The notes: generated by a model not told the origin, from the letters alone. A stretch of DNA of 64,000 nt from DATBDN01 sp963715995 (GCA_963715995.1 OY970283.1:496001-560000); one strand, 5' to 3'. Counted from the first letter of the stretch, positions 18,683 to 28,823 are shown. Made by a program: numbers and translations.

Positions 18683-19063
18683 CTACTTGTTCTGCGTGTA
18701 CGTGAAGCCGACGCTGCGCGAGCCCGTCTTGCAGGCGACCTTGGCGTCGTACTGGCTCTTGATCGAGTCGAGCACGGTCTGCGTGCACTTGTAGCCGCTG
18801 ACCCTGCGCTTGCAGGTGGTGTGCCCGGGCGCCGACTTGCGGCAGGACTGGAACGCCTTCTCCACCTTCAGGCCGGTCGAGCAGCTCACGCCGCCAACGC
18901 TCAGCTTCAGCAGGTAGGTCGAGCCGGAGTGGAACTCCTGGCTGGCGGTGAGGTGGCAGCTCTTCGCCGCGGACGCGGCTGGACCGGAGGCGGCCGCCCC
19001 ACCGGCGGTCGCGAGCGCGAGGACGGAGGCGGCTAGTGCAAGTCGGATCACGGGCTGGTGCAT
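18683..19063 (-). CDS. Small secreted cysteine-rich protein
   Basis: A 126-aa protein with a signal peptide (MHQPVIRLALAASVLALATAG...) and six Cys residues in the mature part, probably forming three disulfides. No known family recognised with confidence. The C-terminal half (SYxAxVxCKxGSRSVGFTYTQNK pattern) is reminiscent of small secreted proteins common in related actinobacteria. It is convergent with the SGNH gene ending at 18678 and divergent from the SGNH fusion gene. Confidence 0.7.
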   Translation of the reverse strand: MHQPVIRLALAASVLALATAGGAAASGPAASAAKSCHLTASQEFHSGSTYLLKLSVGGVSCSTGLKVEKAFQSCRKSAPGHTTCKRRVSGYKCTQTVLDSIKSQYDAKVACKTGSRSVGFTYTQNK

Positions 19064-19094
19064 CGTAGAGACAGCAAGCTGATTCGCTATCCGG

Positions 19095-20813
19095 ATGCGG
19101 CTCGGATCGGTTGTGGCGGGGCTCGGGGCGTGGCTCGCGCTCACCGCTTCCGCGTCCGCGGCGCCGCAGCAGATCCTCTACGTCGGGGACAGCCTCGGGG
19201 TGGGCACCACTCCCGGGTTCGCTCAGGCGCTCGGGTCGACCGCGCGGGTGGTGGGAGACAGCAGCGTCGGGCGCCCGAGCACCGAGGGCCTGGCGGTGCT
19301 CGAGCAGCGCGTGAGCGCGGCTGACGGCGTCGTGGTCTTCGACCTCGGCACGAACGACGACCCAGCCAACCCCGCTGTCCTCGCCTCCGATCTGGCCCAG
19401 GCACGGCGTGCGAGCGGGCGCGCCTGCATGGTGGTCGCCACCTTGAACCGGCCGCCTCTGAACGGCTACACGGTCGACGGCCTGAACGCGGCCGTCGAGC
19501 GCTTCGCGCGGAGCGCCTCCAACGTCCAGCTGGCGGACTGGCACGCCTACGCGCTGTCGGACCCGAGCGTGCTGGGTCCCGACCACGTGCATCCGACCCC
19601 GGAGGGATACGGGATACGAGCGCAGCTGATGGCCCAGACCGCGGCCGAGTGCGGGAGTGCCCCGGCCGCGCCGGCGGTCGCGAAGCCGCAACGGGTGCGA
19701 CCGCCGCGACGCCACCGGGTGCGCCCTGCACCGGTGAAGGTGCCGGGAATCGCGAGCTCGGGCATCCGCTTCAGCGAGCCGGTGCGGATCGGCAAGCTCC
19801 CGGCGCAGCTGCTCCTGCCGAGCACCAAGCCGCCGTATCCCGCCGTGGTGCTGGTTGGCGAGAGCGATGCCGCGGCCGAGCTCGCGGCCAGCCGTGGCAT
19901 CGCGGCGCTGAGCTACCGCGGCCCGGGCCGGGCGGCGGACGCCCGGGCAGCGCTCGCCCTGCTGCGCGGCCGGAAGGACATCCGCAAGGGAGCGCTGGCG
20001 CTGTGGGCGCGCGGAGGGGCGGCCCCTGTGGTTGCGGCGGCGGGCGGAGCCGCGGCCGTGGTTTTGGTCGCGCCCACGGTGCTGCCGGCAGCCGAGCTTC
20101 GGGACTGGGCGGTGCGGCGAGCGCTCGGCGGCCCCGCCCCTGCGGTCACGGCGTGGCTGCGCCTGCGCGCCCGGAGCGACCCGAGCCTGCGCGCCGATCC
20201 AGCGCGCGCCTGGCGCACCGTGAGCGCCCCGGTGCTGGCGCTGTGGGTTGCTCGCGACCGCTCGACTCCGGCGCGCGCAAGCGCCGTTGCGCTCGAGCAG
20301 GCACTGTCGGCGGGCCGAAACCGTGATCGCACCTTCGCCACGGAGCGCAGTGGGTCCGCGACCACCGCCGCGGCGACGCGCTGGCTGGCCGCGCACCTCA
20401 CGGCCAGGCCGGTGGCCGTGACCGACACGCCGCTGCCGCCGGCCGATGGGCCGGCCCCCGCTCGCGTCACCGACGCATCCGTCCTCTACAGCGTCCCGCT
20501 CCAGTTGGCGTGGCTGGTCCTGGGCGCCGCGCTGGTGATCGCGGCCACGCTGCGCAGCCGCGAGCGGCTGGCCCTGGTCACCGCCCTGGTTGCCCTGGAC
20601 GCGCTTGGAGCAATCGCAGGCGGCGTAGCCCTGGCGCTTCACGACGACGGACGCGGCGTGGCACGGCTGGCCGGCCTGGCCTGGCCGTTCGCGCTCGCGT
20701 TCGCACTGACGGCCGTGGCGGCGGTGCTCGTCGCAGCGCTGGCCCGCCGCGGAGCACGGCTGGCCGCGGGCGCCGCGGTGTGGATCGCACTGGCGCTCTT
20801 CTGGCTGCTGTGA
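19095..20813 (+). CDS. SGNH hydrolase fused to a degenerate alpha/beta-hydrolase-like domain and a membrane region
   Basis: A 572-aa protein. After a signal peptide (1-23) comes an SGNH domain: YVGDSLGVG, DLGTNDDP, DHVHPTPEGY (to about residue 185). A basic linker follows, then about 190 aa resembling an alpha/beta hydrolase (PYPAVVLVGESDAAAELAASRG, SAPVLALWVARDRSTP). The expected GxSxG nucleophile position reads WARGG, so this half is probably inactive. The last 110 residues hold about three or four hydrophobic helices. The ATG is at 19095. It may tether an esterase to the outer face of the membrane. Confidence 0.72.
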   Translation: MRLGSVVAGLGAWLALTASASAAPQQILYVGDSLGVGTTPGFAQALGSTARVVGDSSVGRPSTEGLAVLEQRVSAADGVVVFDLGTNDDPANPAVLASDLAQARRASGRACMVVATLNRPPLNGYTVDGLNAAVERFARSASNVQLADWHAYALSDPSVLGPDHVHPTPEGYGIRAQLMAQTAAECGSAPAAPAVAKPQRVRPPRRHRVRPAPVKVPGIASSGIRFSEPVRIGKLPAQLLLPSTKPPYPAVVLVGESDAAAELAASRGIAALSYRGPGRAADARAALALLRGRKDIRKGALALWARGGAAPVVAAAGGAAAVVLVAPTVLPAAELRDWAVRRALGGPAPAVTAWLRLRARSDPSLRADPARAWRTVSAPVLALWVARDRSTPARASAVALEQALSAGRNRDRTFATERSGSATTAAATRWLAAHLTARPVAVTDTPLPPADGPAPARVTDASVLYSVPLQLAWLVLGAALVIAATLRSRERLALVTALVALDALGAIAGGVALALHDDGRGVARLAGLAWPFALAFALTAVAAVLVAALARRGARLAAGAAVWIALALFWLL

Positions 20814-20864
20814 GGCGGCCGCCGGCGGCCACCGCGCACACCACACGCGCCCGCGGGCGACCTC

Positions 20865-22055
20865 TCACCCGCCGAGCCAGCGGCGCACGTACTCGCCCTC
20901 GGGGTCGAACCGCTTCAGCTGACGCTCCGGGTTCAGCTTCCGGTTGGGTCGCGTGTCGGAGCCGGTGCCCGCGACCCACTGCCAGTTGCCGGCGTTGTTG
21001 GCGATGTCGCCGTCGGCCAGCCACTCGTAGAAGTGCGCCGCGCCCTCGCGCCAGTCGATGCCGAGCGTCTTCGTCAGGAACGAGCCGGTCACCAGGCGCG
21101 CCCGGTTGTGCATCCAGCCCTCGTGCAGGAGCTGCTTCATGCCCGCGTCCACCAGCGCCACCCCGGTCTCGCCTTCCTTCCACGCCGCCAGCGCGTCGGC
21201 GTCGTCGCTCCACCGGCGGCCGCGGTCGTGCTGGTCCTCGTGGGCTATTCGCGGCTCGGCCGCCATCAGCTGGTGGTGGAAGTCACGCCAGCAGAGCTGG
21301 CGCACGAACGCCTCGCCTTCCTGGCCGGCCATCTCCACCAGCTCGCGTGTGGAGATGCAGCCGAAGTGGATGTAGGGCGAGAGCCGCGAGGTGCGGTCGC
21401 CCGCCAGGTCGTCGGAAGCCTGCTCGTAGTCGCGCAGGTGGGCGCGCATCCAGGACTGGGCGCGCTTGCGCGCCGCGCGCTCGCCGCCGCCCGCCAACCC
21501 TGGTGAGGTGCCCGCCGGGGGCCGTGGAATGTCGCCGGCCGCCACTCGCGCGTGCGGTGTCAGCTTGCGCGGGGCGCCGAGAACCTCACGGAGCGGCTCG
21601 CGCTGCCAGCGCCGCCAGTACGGCGTGAAGATCTTGAACCAGTCACCGCCTGTCGGTTGCAGCTCGAACGGCGGGACCACGGTCACTCCCCGGCAGGCAC
21701 GTACATCCAGCCGCCCCTCGCGGAGCCGCGCAAGCCGCCGCTGCGCGAAGCCGCTGACGTCGTCGGAGACGAACACCGTCTCGGCGCCGGTCTGCTTTGC
21801 CACGCGCATCACCTCGGCCACCGTCTCGCCGCGGCGCACAACCAGCGGCGCCCCGCGCTGAGCGAGCGCATCGCGCAGGTCGTGCAGCGACTCGAACAGG
21901 AACTTCAGTCGGTTCGGCGCACCGAAGCGCTCGACCAGCACGTCGTCGAGCACGAACAGCGGGACGATCACGTCGAACTCGTTGCCCGCGGCGCGCAACG
22001 CCGGGTGGTCGTGCACGCGCAGGTCGCGGGTGAACAGGACGATCGCGGTTCGCAT
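20865..22055 (-). CDS. phr: Deoxyribodipyrimidine photo-lyase
   Basis: Light-driven repair of cyclobutane pyrimidine dimers using FAD. At 396 aa it is slightly short for the family (around 450-480). The N-terminal antenna domain starts IVLFTRDLRVHDHPAL. The FAD-binding region shows SRLSPYIHFGCIS, CWRDFHHQL, DAGMKQLLHEGWMHNRARL and DGDIANNAGNWQWVAGTG with the expected Trp residues. The last motif is typical of class I CPD photolyases. It is divergent from the SDR gene. Confidence 0.93.
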   Translation of the reverse strand: MRTAIVLFTRDLRVHDHPALRAAGNEFDVIVPLFVLDDVLVERFGAPNRLKFLFESLHDLRDALAQRGAPLVVRRGETVAEVMRVAKQTGAETVFVSDDVSGFAQRRLARLREGRLDVRACRGVTVVPPFELQPTGGDWFKIFTPYWRRWQREPLREVLGAPRKLTPHARVAAGDIPRPPAGTSPGLAGGGERAARKRAQSWMRAHLRDYEQASDDLAGDRTSRLSPYIHFGCISTRELVEMAGQEGEAFVRQLCWRDFHHQLMAAEPRIAHEDQHDRGRRWSDDADALAAWKEGETGVALVDAGMKQLLHEGWMHNRARLVTGSFLTKTLGIDWREGAAHFYEWLADGDIANNAGNWQWVAGTGSDTRPNRKLNPERQLKRFDPEGEYVRRWLGG

Positions 22056-22114
22056 GGTGAGGGTTCGCTATCCGGAGGCGGCGTGGATCAACCCCGTGTG
22101 CGAAGGTGCGCCGC

Positions 22115-22966
22115 ATGCCTGATGAACACAGATCCGAAGCCGTTCTGATCACCGGTTGCAGCACGGGCATCGGGCGAGCCACCGCGGAGCGCCTGGCCCG
22201 CGCGGGCCACACCGTCTACGCGAGCGCCCGCGAGCTCGACTCGATCGCCGAGCTCGAGGCGCATGGCTGCCGCCTGCTTCAGCTCGACGTGACCGACCAC
22301 GCCTCGATGGAGGCCGCGGTGGCGACCGTCGTGGAGCAGGAGGGCGCCGTCGGCGTGCTGGTCAACAACGCGGGCTACAGCCAGAGCGGTGCGGTCGAGT
22401 CGGTGCCGATGGACGAGGTGCGCCGGCAGTTCGAGACGAACGTGTTCGGCCTGGTCGAGATGTGCAAGCTCGCCCTGCCGGGGATGCGCGGACAGGGCTG
22501 GGGGCGGATCATCAACCTCTCGTCGATGGGCGGCCGGCTGGTGTTCCCGGGTGGCGGCTACTACCACGCCTCGAAGTACGCGGTCGAGGCTCTGAGCGAC
22601 GCCCTGCGCTTCGAGGTCAAGGGCTTCGGCATCGCGGTCGTGCTGATCGAGCCCGGGCTCATCAAGACGGAGTTCGGCACCGCTGCCGTCGGCTCGCTCG
22701 CGCCCGCCGGCGCGGATGGCCCTTATGCCCACTTCAACAGCGCCGTGGGCGCGACGACCGCCGGCGCCTACGACGGTGGCGGGATGGCGCGGCTCGGTGC
22801 CGGGCCCGATGCGGTCGCGAAGGCGATCGAGCGGGCGATCAAGCGCCCACGCGCCCGAATTCCGGTGACCGCATCCGCGCGCATCATGATCGGCCTGCGC
22901 CGGCTGATGCCCGATGCGGTCTGGGATCGCTCGATGCGCAGCAACTTTCCGCAACCCCGGGCCTGA
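22115..22966 (+). CDS. Short-chain dehydrogenase/reductase
   Basis: A 283-aa classical SDR using NAD(P)H. It has the cofactor motif TGCSTGIG, NNAG, and the catalytic Ser with YHASK (Tyr and Lys). The segment after the active site (IEPGLIKTEF) is typical of SDRs acting on lipid or retinol-like substrates; the substrate here is unknown. ATG 22115 is preferred because GAAGG at 22102-22106 gives normal spacing. A GTG three codons upstream overlaps that site. Confidence 0.88.
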   Translation: MPDEHRSEAVLITGCSTGIGRATAERLARAGHTVYASARELDSIAELEAHGCRLLQLDVTDHASMEAAVATVVEQEGAVGVLVNNAGYSQSGAVESVPMDEVRRQFETNVFGLVEMCKLALPGMRGQGWGRIINLSSMGGRLVFPGGGYYHASKYAVEALSDALRFEVKGFGIAVVLIEPGLIKTEFGTAAVGSLAPAGADGPYAHFNSAVGATTAGAYDGGGMARLGAGPDAVAKAIERAIKRPRARIPVTASARIMIGLRRLMPDAVWDRSMRSNFPQPRA

Positions 22967-22983
22967 TTCGGGGTTCGGTTGCT

Positions 22984-23910
22984 ATGCGCATATTAATTGC
23001 CGCGTTAGCGGCGTCACTCTTGATCACAGCAGGCGCGGAGGCCGCGGTTCCGACCACGACCACGGGGAGCGCCACAGCCGTCACACAGACGACGGCCAGG
23101 CTGCGCGGCACGGTCAAGCCGAACAAGGAGGCCACGACCTGGCACTTCGAGTACGGCACGACGACCGCGTACGGCACCGTCACACCCGAGCAGGGGCCCG
23201 TTCCGGCAGGGAACGGAAGCACCGCTGTCGCGGCCGACATCGGCTCGCTGGCACCGGGGACCGTGTACCACTTCCGGCTCGTCGCCACCAATCCGTCCGG
23301 CTCCATCCCGGGCAAGGACCACACGATGACCACGCGGTCGGCGGTGTCGCTCGGCACCTCCAAGACCACCGGTCGCTTCAACGAGAGCATCACGATCAGC
23401 GGGCAGGTCTCGGGCACCGCGGTGGCGGGCATCACGGTCACCCTCCAGGAGAACCCGTTCCCGTTCGGCGGCTTCACCGAAGTCTCCACAACCACCACCG
23501 ACGGCGCGGGCCGCTACCAGTTCGTACGCCAGCTGAAGACAGCCACGGCGTGGCGGGTCGTGGCGGGCACCAAGCCGGCGGGGACGAGCAACACGGCGCT
23601 CGTTCTCGAACAGGACACCGTCTCCCTGAAGGCCAACACCACGCGTCCGAAGCGCCACCACACGGTGCTCTTCACGGGCTTCGCCACACCGGCGCGGACC
23701 GGGTCGCCGGTGTACGTCCAGCGGCTCGGCAAGACCGGCTGGCACACGGTCCTGAGCGCCAAGCTCGCCGTCACCGCGATCGCGGACACCGTCAGCTACG
23801 CGGTGCGCCTGCGTCACGTGGTGAGCGGCGTTTACCGCGCTTACGTACCGGGCGGCTTCGACCATCTGGCGGCTGCGAGTACTGCCAAGCGGATAACGAT
23901 CCGCCGGTAG
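22984..23910 (+). CDS. Secreted beta-sandwich protein (FN3-like plus carboxypeptidase-regulatory-like)
   Basis: A 308-aa exported protein with a short signal peptide (MRILIAALAASLLITAGAEA). Residues of about 28-105 fit a fibronectin-III-like unit (TTARLRGTVKPNKEATTWHF and GLxPGTVYHFRLVATN patterns). A second sandwich (around 118-200, with TDGAGRYQF) resembles carboxypeptidase-regulatory or peptidase-associated domains. No catalytic motif is visible, so an adhesive or structural surface role is likely. It follows the SDR by 17 bp and precedes the hydrolase by 10 bp. Confidence 0.75.
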   Translation: MRILIAALAASLLITAGAEAAVPTTTTGSATAVTQTTARLRGTVKPNKEATTWHFEYGTTTAYGTVTPEQGPVPAGNGSTAVAADIGSLAPGTVYHFRLVATNPSGSIPGKDHTMTTRSAVSLGTSKTTGRFNESITISGQVSGTAVAGITVTLQENPFPFGGFTEVSTTTTDGAGRYQFVRQLKTATAWRVVAGTKPAGTSNTALVLEQDTVSLKANTTRPKRHHTVLFTGFATPARTGSPVYVQRLGKTGWHTVLSAKLAVTAIADTVSYAVRLRHVVSGVYRAYVPGGFDHLAAASTAKRITIRR

Positions 23911-23920
23911 TCTCGCCCGC

Positions 23921-25534
23921 ATGGGGCAACGGGCCACGCTGCTGGCAGTTCTTGTCAGCAGCGTCGGCCTGACCCTTGCCGGCCCCGCCCGAGCGGCGCC
24001 GCCCGCGCCCGCACCGGCCAGCTGCACCACCTCGTTCGACCTGCCGGGCGCCGACTGCGGCACGATCACCGTCCCGATCGACCGCAGCGGTCACGTGCCG
24101 GGCACGGTCAAGCTCTTCTACGAGCTGATCCACGCTCAGACGCAGTCGAAGTCGACCATCGCGGTGTTCCCGGGCGGTCCCGGCGGCGCCACCTCGATCC
24201 TGGGCTACGACGTCCTGCCGGTGGTCCGCCAGCAGCTGCGCGACCACGACCTGCTGCTGCTCGACCTGCGCGGCACCGGGCGCTCCGGCTATCTGGACTG
24301 CGACCAGGACCTCGAGGGCGCCGACTCCGACTTCCTGATCGGCGACGACTCGCGCGTGCTCGGCAAGGGCGTGCAGCGCTGCGCGCAGAAGATCGGCCCC
24401 GCGCGCTCCTTCTATACGACGCGCGACTCGGTCGCCGACATCGAGGACGTGCGCGCAGCCCTCGGGATCAGCAAGCTGGTTCTGCTCGGCGTCTCCTATG
24501 GCACCCGCGAGGCGATGGCGTACGCGCGGACCTATCCCGAGCACACCGACCGGATCGTGCTCGACTCGGTCGTCACCGACGCCGGCATCGACGCCTTCTC
24601 GCTGCACACGGTCGCGGCCATTCCGCGGCTGCTCGAGGAGCTCTGCCGCGGGGGCGGCTGCGATGGGATCACGAGCGATCCGGTTGGGGATCTGCGCAAG
24701 CTCGTCGCCGGCCTCACCGTCGCGCCGATGCGCTCGAAGCGAGCCGTCGTGCTGGCCGGCTGCTCCACGCGCGTGGCCATCACCCGCAGCCGCGTGTTCG
24801 GCCTGTTCGCGCAGGCCGACGAGGATCCGAAGCTGCTGTCCCAGCTTCCGGTGGCCATCAACCGAGCCGCGAACGGGCAGCCCTATCAGCTCTCGCTCTT
24901 GCTGGCGATCCAGAGCCCGAAGCTCGCCTACTGCAGCTTCCTGAAGCTGCTCGAGCAGATCGCTCCCCCCAAGGCGGCGGGTGACATGAAGCTCGCGGAA
25001 CACGAGTTCAGCACCGCCGACCAGGTCGCAACGCTGTGCGAGGAGTCGGCGCTTCCCTGGCCGCGCGACTCGCTGCCCTCACAGCGCGGCGCCTACGCGG
25101 AGGACACGCTCGGCGAGCTGCCGGACACCAGCTTCGCGCCCTTCGACCGCGCGACTGCGCTGTCGGCCAGCCTCGTGTCAGCGTGCAAGTTCTGGCCGGA
25201 GGCGCCCGATCCGCCGACCCTGCTGGCAGGTCCGCTGCCGGATGTGCCGACGTTCATCCTCGCCGGCCTCGATGACCTGCGCACGCCCGCCGAGGACGCC
25301 GAGGGTCTCGCGGCCGCCACGCCTGACGCGCAGCTGCTGCTCGTGCCCGACGTCGGCCACTCCACGCTGACGACCTCCGGCTGCGCGCGGCGCGGCTTCG
25401 TGCGCTTCATGGCCGGCCAGCCGGTCGCGCCCTGTCATCGCTACGACACGCATCGGCCGGCCCCGGCGCGCAGCGTCGCTCAGTGGCAGAAGGAAGTCGA
25501 AAAGCTGCTCCATCACGTTCCAAAACCGCACTGA
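23921..25534 (+). CDS. Secreted alpha/beta hydrolase, tripeptidyl-aminopeptidase (TAP) type
   Basis: A 537-aa exported serine hydrolase related to the Streptomyces Slp/TAP family. A signal peptide spans residues 1-27. The oxyanion region FPGGPGG (83-89), LLDLRGTGRSG and nucleophile elbow GVSYGT (Ser192) are present. The C-terminal TAP-like part supplies the acid (LAGLDDLRTP) and the His (PDVGHS). Several Cys pairs suggest disulfides. It likely releases short peptides from proteins outside the cell; specificity is unknown. Confidence 0.85.
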   Translation: MGQRATLLAVLVSSVGLTLAGPARAAPPAPAPASCTTSFDLPGADCGTITVPIDRSGHVPGTVKLFYELIHAQTQSKSTIAVFPGGPGGATSILGYDVLPVVRQQLRDHDLLLLDLRGTGRSGYLDCDQDLEGADSDFLIGDDSRVLGKGVQRCAQKIGPARSFYTTRDSVADIEDVRAALGISKLVLLGVSYGTREAMAYARTYPEHTDRIVLDSVVTDAGIDAFSLHTVAAIPRLLEELCRGGGCDGITSDPVGDLRKLVAGLTVAPMRSKRAVVLAGCSTRVAITRSRVFGLFAQADEDPKLLSQLPVAINRAANGQPYQLSLLLAIQSPKLAYCSFLKLLEQIAPPKAAGDMKLAEHEFSTADQVATLCEESALPWPRDSLPSQRGAYAEDTLGELPDTSFAPFDRATALSASLVSACKFWPEAPDPPTLLAGPLPDVPTFILAGLDDLRTPAEDAEGLAAATPDAQLLLVPDVGHSTLTTSGCARRGFVRFMAGQPVAPCHRYDTHRPAPARSVAQWQKEVEKLLHHVPKPH

Positions 25535-25594
25535 GCCCTCGGCAAAAGAACACGCCGCCCGAGCCCACCCAGAACCGAGCCCTCGAGCCGCGCC

Positions 25595-26950
25595 TCAGCG
25601 CGCCCGGAACGCGGCGTGCCCGGGGCGGTAGCCGTTCGAGCGCACCGTCGCCCGCTTGCTTCCGCGATGCCGCACCACGATCCGCGCCGCTGCGCGGCCG
25701 TCCTTGCCCGCTCGCAGGTGGGTCCTGCCCACGCGTATGCGTGCGCCTGCGACTGCCTTGCCCGCGGCACCCGTCACGCGGAAGCGCATCAGCGTTCGCC
25801 GCCCCGCCTTCACCAGCTTCGGCCTGACGGTCAGGTGAAGCTGCACCGGCGCGCCGGGCGGCCGCGGCACGGCTGGACGCAGCGGCTCGTAGCCCGGCTC
25901 GCCGACGAACACGTCCAGCAGGGCGAAGCTGGCCGCGCTGTTGGAGAGGTAGCCGCTGTTTGCCACCAGCAGCGAGTCGCCGCGGAACGCGACGTCCAGC
26001 GGTGAGTCGAGCGGGGGCTTGAAGGTCTCGTTGGTGACCGGGTCGGGGAAGCGCGCCTTCTCCTTGCCGTCGGGACCCAGCTGCGCGATCCCGTTCGATC
26101 CCGACAGCGACACGTAGAGGTCACCGGACTTCGCAAAGCCGATTCCGCCGGGAGCATCCGCCGACTGCGCCGTGTAGAGCTCGTGCAGCTGGCCGGGCTT
26201 GCCGTCGGGCTGGATCGGAAGCGTCCAAATGCGCCCGGCGCTCGGGTCGCCGTCGCCGGTCGGTCCCTCGATCGTCGTGAAGTAGAGCGTCCTGTGGTCC
26301 GGTGCCAGCTTCATGGCGCTAGGCCCGAAAGCGGGCGGGCCGGCCAGGCTCTGGAGGCGGTTGTCGGTCAGCCATATCTGCCCATTGCCGCCGCCCGGCG
26401 GCACCTTCCAGATCAGGGCCTGGAGCGAGTCGGTCTCGTAGAGCGAGCCATCCGGCGCGAGCACGATGTAGTCCGGCCACGGCTTCATGTCGACCGCGGC
26501 CTTGGAGCAGTCGCTCGTCACCGTGGCGCTGCACACCGGCACGTCGCGGTAGGTCGCGTAGACGCTCTGCTCGCCCGTCTTCGGGTCCAGCCGGATGACC
26601 TCGGGCGGTGCCAGGCTGCCCACGTAGAGGAAGCCCTCCGCGTCCATCGCAAGGCCGGTCAGGCCGTGCTCGGCGGCCAGGTCCTGACCCTTGATGTCGT
26701 AAGTGCGCTGCAGCTTGCCGTCGGCGCTGAAGGCGAACACCTTCGAGGCCGCCTTCGTGTCGCCGGACGCGGCGTTCAAGGTCGCCGTGTAGACGGTCCC
26801 GTCGGGCGCGATCACCACCGGCTCGGGCGATCCCGGCGCGGGCACGGCGGCGAACAGCTTGGTGTCGCCCTTGGCGCGGTCAGCCGCCTGCGCGGGCAAA
26901 GCGCACACAGCAACAACCATGAGCGAGAGGACGGTGCCGAAGCGCCACAT
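25595..26950 (-). CDS. Secreted ScyD/ScyE-like or SMP-30-like beta-propeller protein
   Basis: A protein of about 451 aa. ATG at 26950 begins a standard signal peptide (MWRFGTVLSLMVVAVCALPAQA); an alternative ATG at 26968 would add six residues. Repeated units with APDGTVYT, DAEGFLYVG and KSGDLYVS strands predict a six-bladed propeller related to SMP-30/NHL proteins. A C-terminal Ig-like sandwich (VRPKLVKAGRRTLMRFRVTGAAGKAVAGA) resembles surface-attachment domains. No catalytic residues can be assigned. Confidence 0.75.
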   Translation of the reverse strand: MWRFGTVLSLMVVAVCALPAQAADRAKGDTKLFAAVPAPGSPEPVVIAPDGTVYTATLNAASGDTKAASKVFAFSADGKLQRTYDIKGQDLAAEHGLTGLAMDAEGFLYVGSLAPPEVIRLDPKTGEQSVYATYRDVPVCSATVTSDCSKAAVDMKPWPDYIVLAPDGSLYETDSLQALIWKVPPGGGNGQIWLTDNRLQSLAGPPAFGPSAMKLAPDHRTLYFTTIEGPTGDGDPSAGRIWTLPIQPDGKPGQLHELYTAQSADAPGGIGFAKSGDLYVSLSGSNGIAQLGPDGKEKARFPDPVTNETFKPPLDSPLDVAFRGDSLLVANSGYLSNSAASFALLDVFVGEPGYEPLRPAVPRPPGAPVQLHLTVRPKLVKAGRRTLMRFRVTGAAGKAVAGARIRVGRTHLRAGKDGRAAARIVVRHRGSKRATVRSNGYRPGHAAFRAR

Positions 26951-27007
26951 CGGCGCCGAGCATGCCACGCGAGCGACTTTTGCGACGCATTGCTTCGTCG
27001 TTGTGCG

Positions 27008-28823
27008 TCAGGCGGAGGCTGACTCGGCGGCCACGCGCTCGCGCGTGGAGAGGCGCTCGTAGAAGCCCCCGGCGTCCACGAGCTCGTCGTGGGTGCCGCG
27101 CTCGACGATCTCGCCGCGGTGGAGGACCACGATCTGGTCGGCATCGCGGATCGTCGACAGACGGTGGGCGATCACGATCGTGGTGCGGCCGCTTGCCAGG
27201 TCGTCGAGCGCCGATTGCACGGCGCGCTCGGTCTCGTTGTCGAGCGCGCTGGTGGCCTCGTCGAGCACCAGCACGGGTGGGTTGCGCAGCACCGTGCGGG
27301 CGATCGCGATGCGCTGCTTCTCCCCGCCCGAGAAGCGGTAGCCGCGCTCGCCGACCATCGTGTCGTAGCCCTCGGGCAGCGACGCGATCAGCTCGTGAAC
27401 CTGGGCGGCGCGGGCGGCCTCCTCGATCTCGGCGTCGGTTGCGTCGGGTCGCGCGAAGCGCAGGTTGTCGCGGATCGAGGCGTGGAAGAGATAGGTGTCC
27501 TGGGAGACCACGCCGACAGCGTCGGCCAGCGACGCGAACGTCAGGTCGCGGACGTCGACGTCCTCGATCGCCACCTCGCCGCGCTCCGCGTCGTAGAGGC
27601 GCGCGACCAGGTAGCCGAGCGTGGTCTTGCCCGACCCGGTCTCGCCCACGAGCGCCGTCTTCGAGCCTGGCGTGACGTCGAGGTCGATGTCGCGCAGGGT
27701 CCAGTCGCCGTCCTGCGCATAGCGGAACCACACCCCGTCGAACGAGACCGAGAGCGGCTCCGGCGTGGCGGGCAGCGTCCGCGCTTCGGGCTTCTCCTCG
27801 ATGTCCACCTTCAGGTCGAGGTACTCGAAGATGCGCTCGAACAGGGCGAGCGAGGTCTGCACGTCCACCCCTACCGACAGCAGCTGGCCGATCGGGAAGA
27901 ACAACCGCGTTTGGAGCGTGGTGAAAGCGACCACCGTGCCGATCGTGATGGCGTCGTGGCCGTGCGCGAACGACCAGCCCGCGAACCCGTACACGAGCGC
28001 CGGCATGATGGCGAACGTGGCCTGAATCGAGGCCATCACCCAGCGGCCCGCCATGCGCTGGCGCACTTCGAGGTCGGCGAGCGTGCGCGACTCGCCGGTG
28101 AAGCGCTCGGCCAAGTCGGGCGCGCGGCCCATCGTCTTCCCGAGCAGCACGCCCGACACCGACAGCGATTCCTCGACCAGCGACGACACGTCCGCCATCG
28201 TGGCCTGCCGCTGCTTGGCGAGCTCGCGGCGCACGGCGCCGACGCGGCGCGTGAGGAAGACGAACACCGGCAGCAGCGCGAGCGAGAAGACTGCCAGCCG
28301 CCAGTCGAGCAGGAACATCGCGACGATCGTCGCGATCACCGTCGTCGAGTTGGACACGATCGAGGTGCCCGTGTTCGTGACGACGTTGTCGATGCCGCCG
28401 ATGTCGTTGGCGATCCGTGACTGCACCTCGCCCGTGCGCGTGCGCGTGAAGAACGCGAGCGAGAGGCGCTGGAGGTGGCGATAGACCGAGGTGCGCAGGT
28501 CGTGCATCACCTGCTGGCCGACCCGGTTCGAGAGCCATGTCTGTGCGATGCCGATGGCGCCGCTCACTATCGGGATCGCGACCATGCCGGCCACGAGCTC
28601 CCCGAGCAGCTTCGTGTCCTTCTCGGGGATCGCGTGGTCGAGCACGGCTCGCAGCAGGAACGGCGAGACCATCCCCAGCCCGGCCGAGATGAAGATCAGC
28701 CCGAGCAGCGATGACAGCTGGCGTCGGTATGGCTTGAACAGGCGCGCAACGCGCCTGACCGGCTGCGGGCCCGTCGCGCCCACCGGGCGACCCCGGTCGG
28801 CGGACGGGTCGCGGCCGAACGCC

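Noticed and set aside
20814..20864. GC-rich inverted repeats between the SGNH fusion and photolyase genes
   Set aside because: GGCGGCC/GGCCGCC-like pairs are expected by chance at this GC content and no consistent stem or T-run could be defined.
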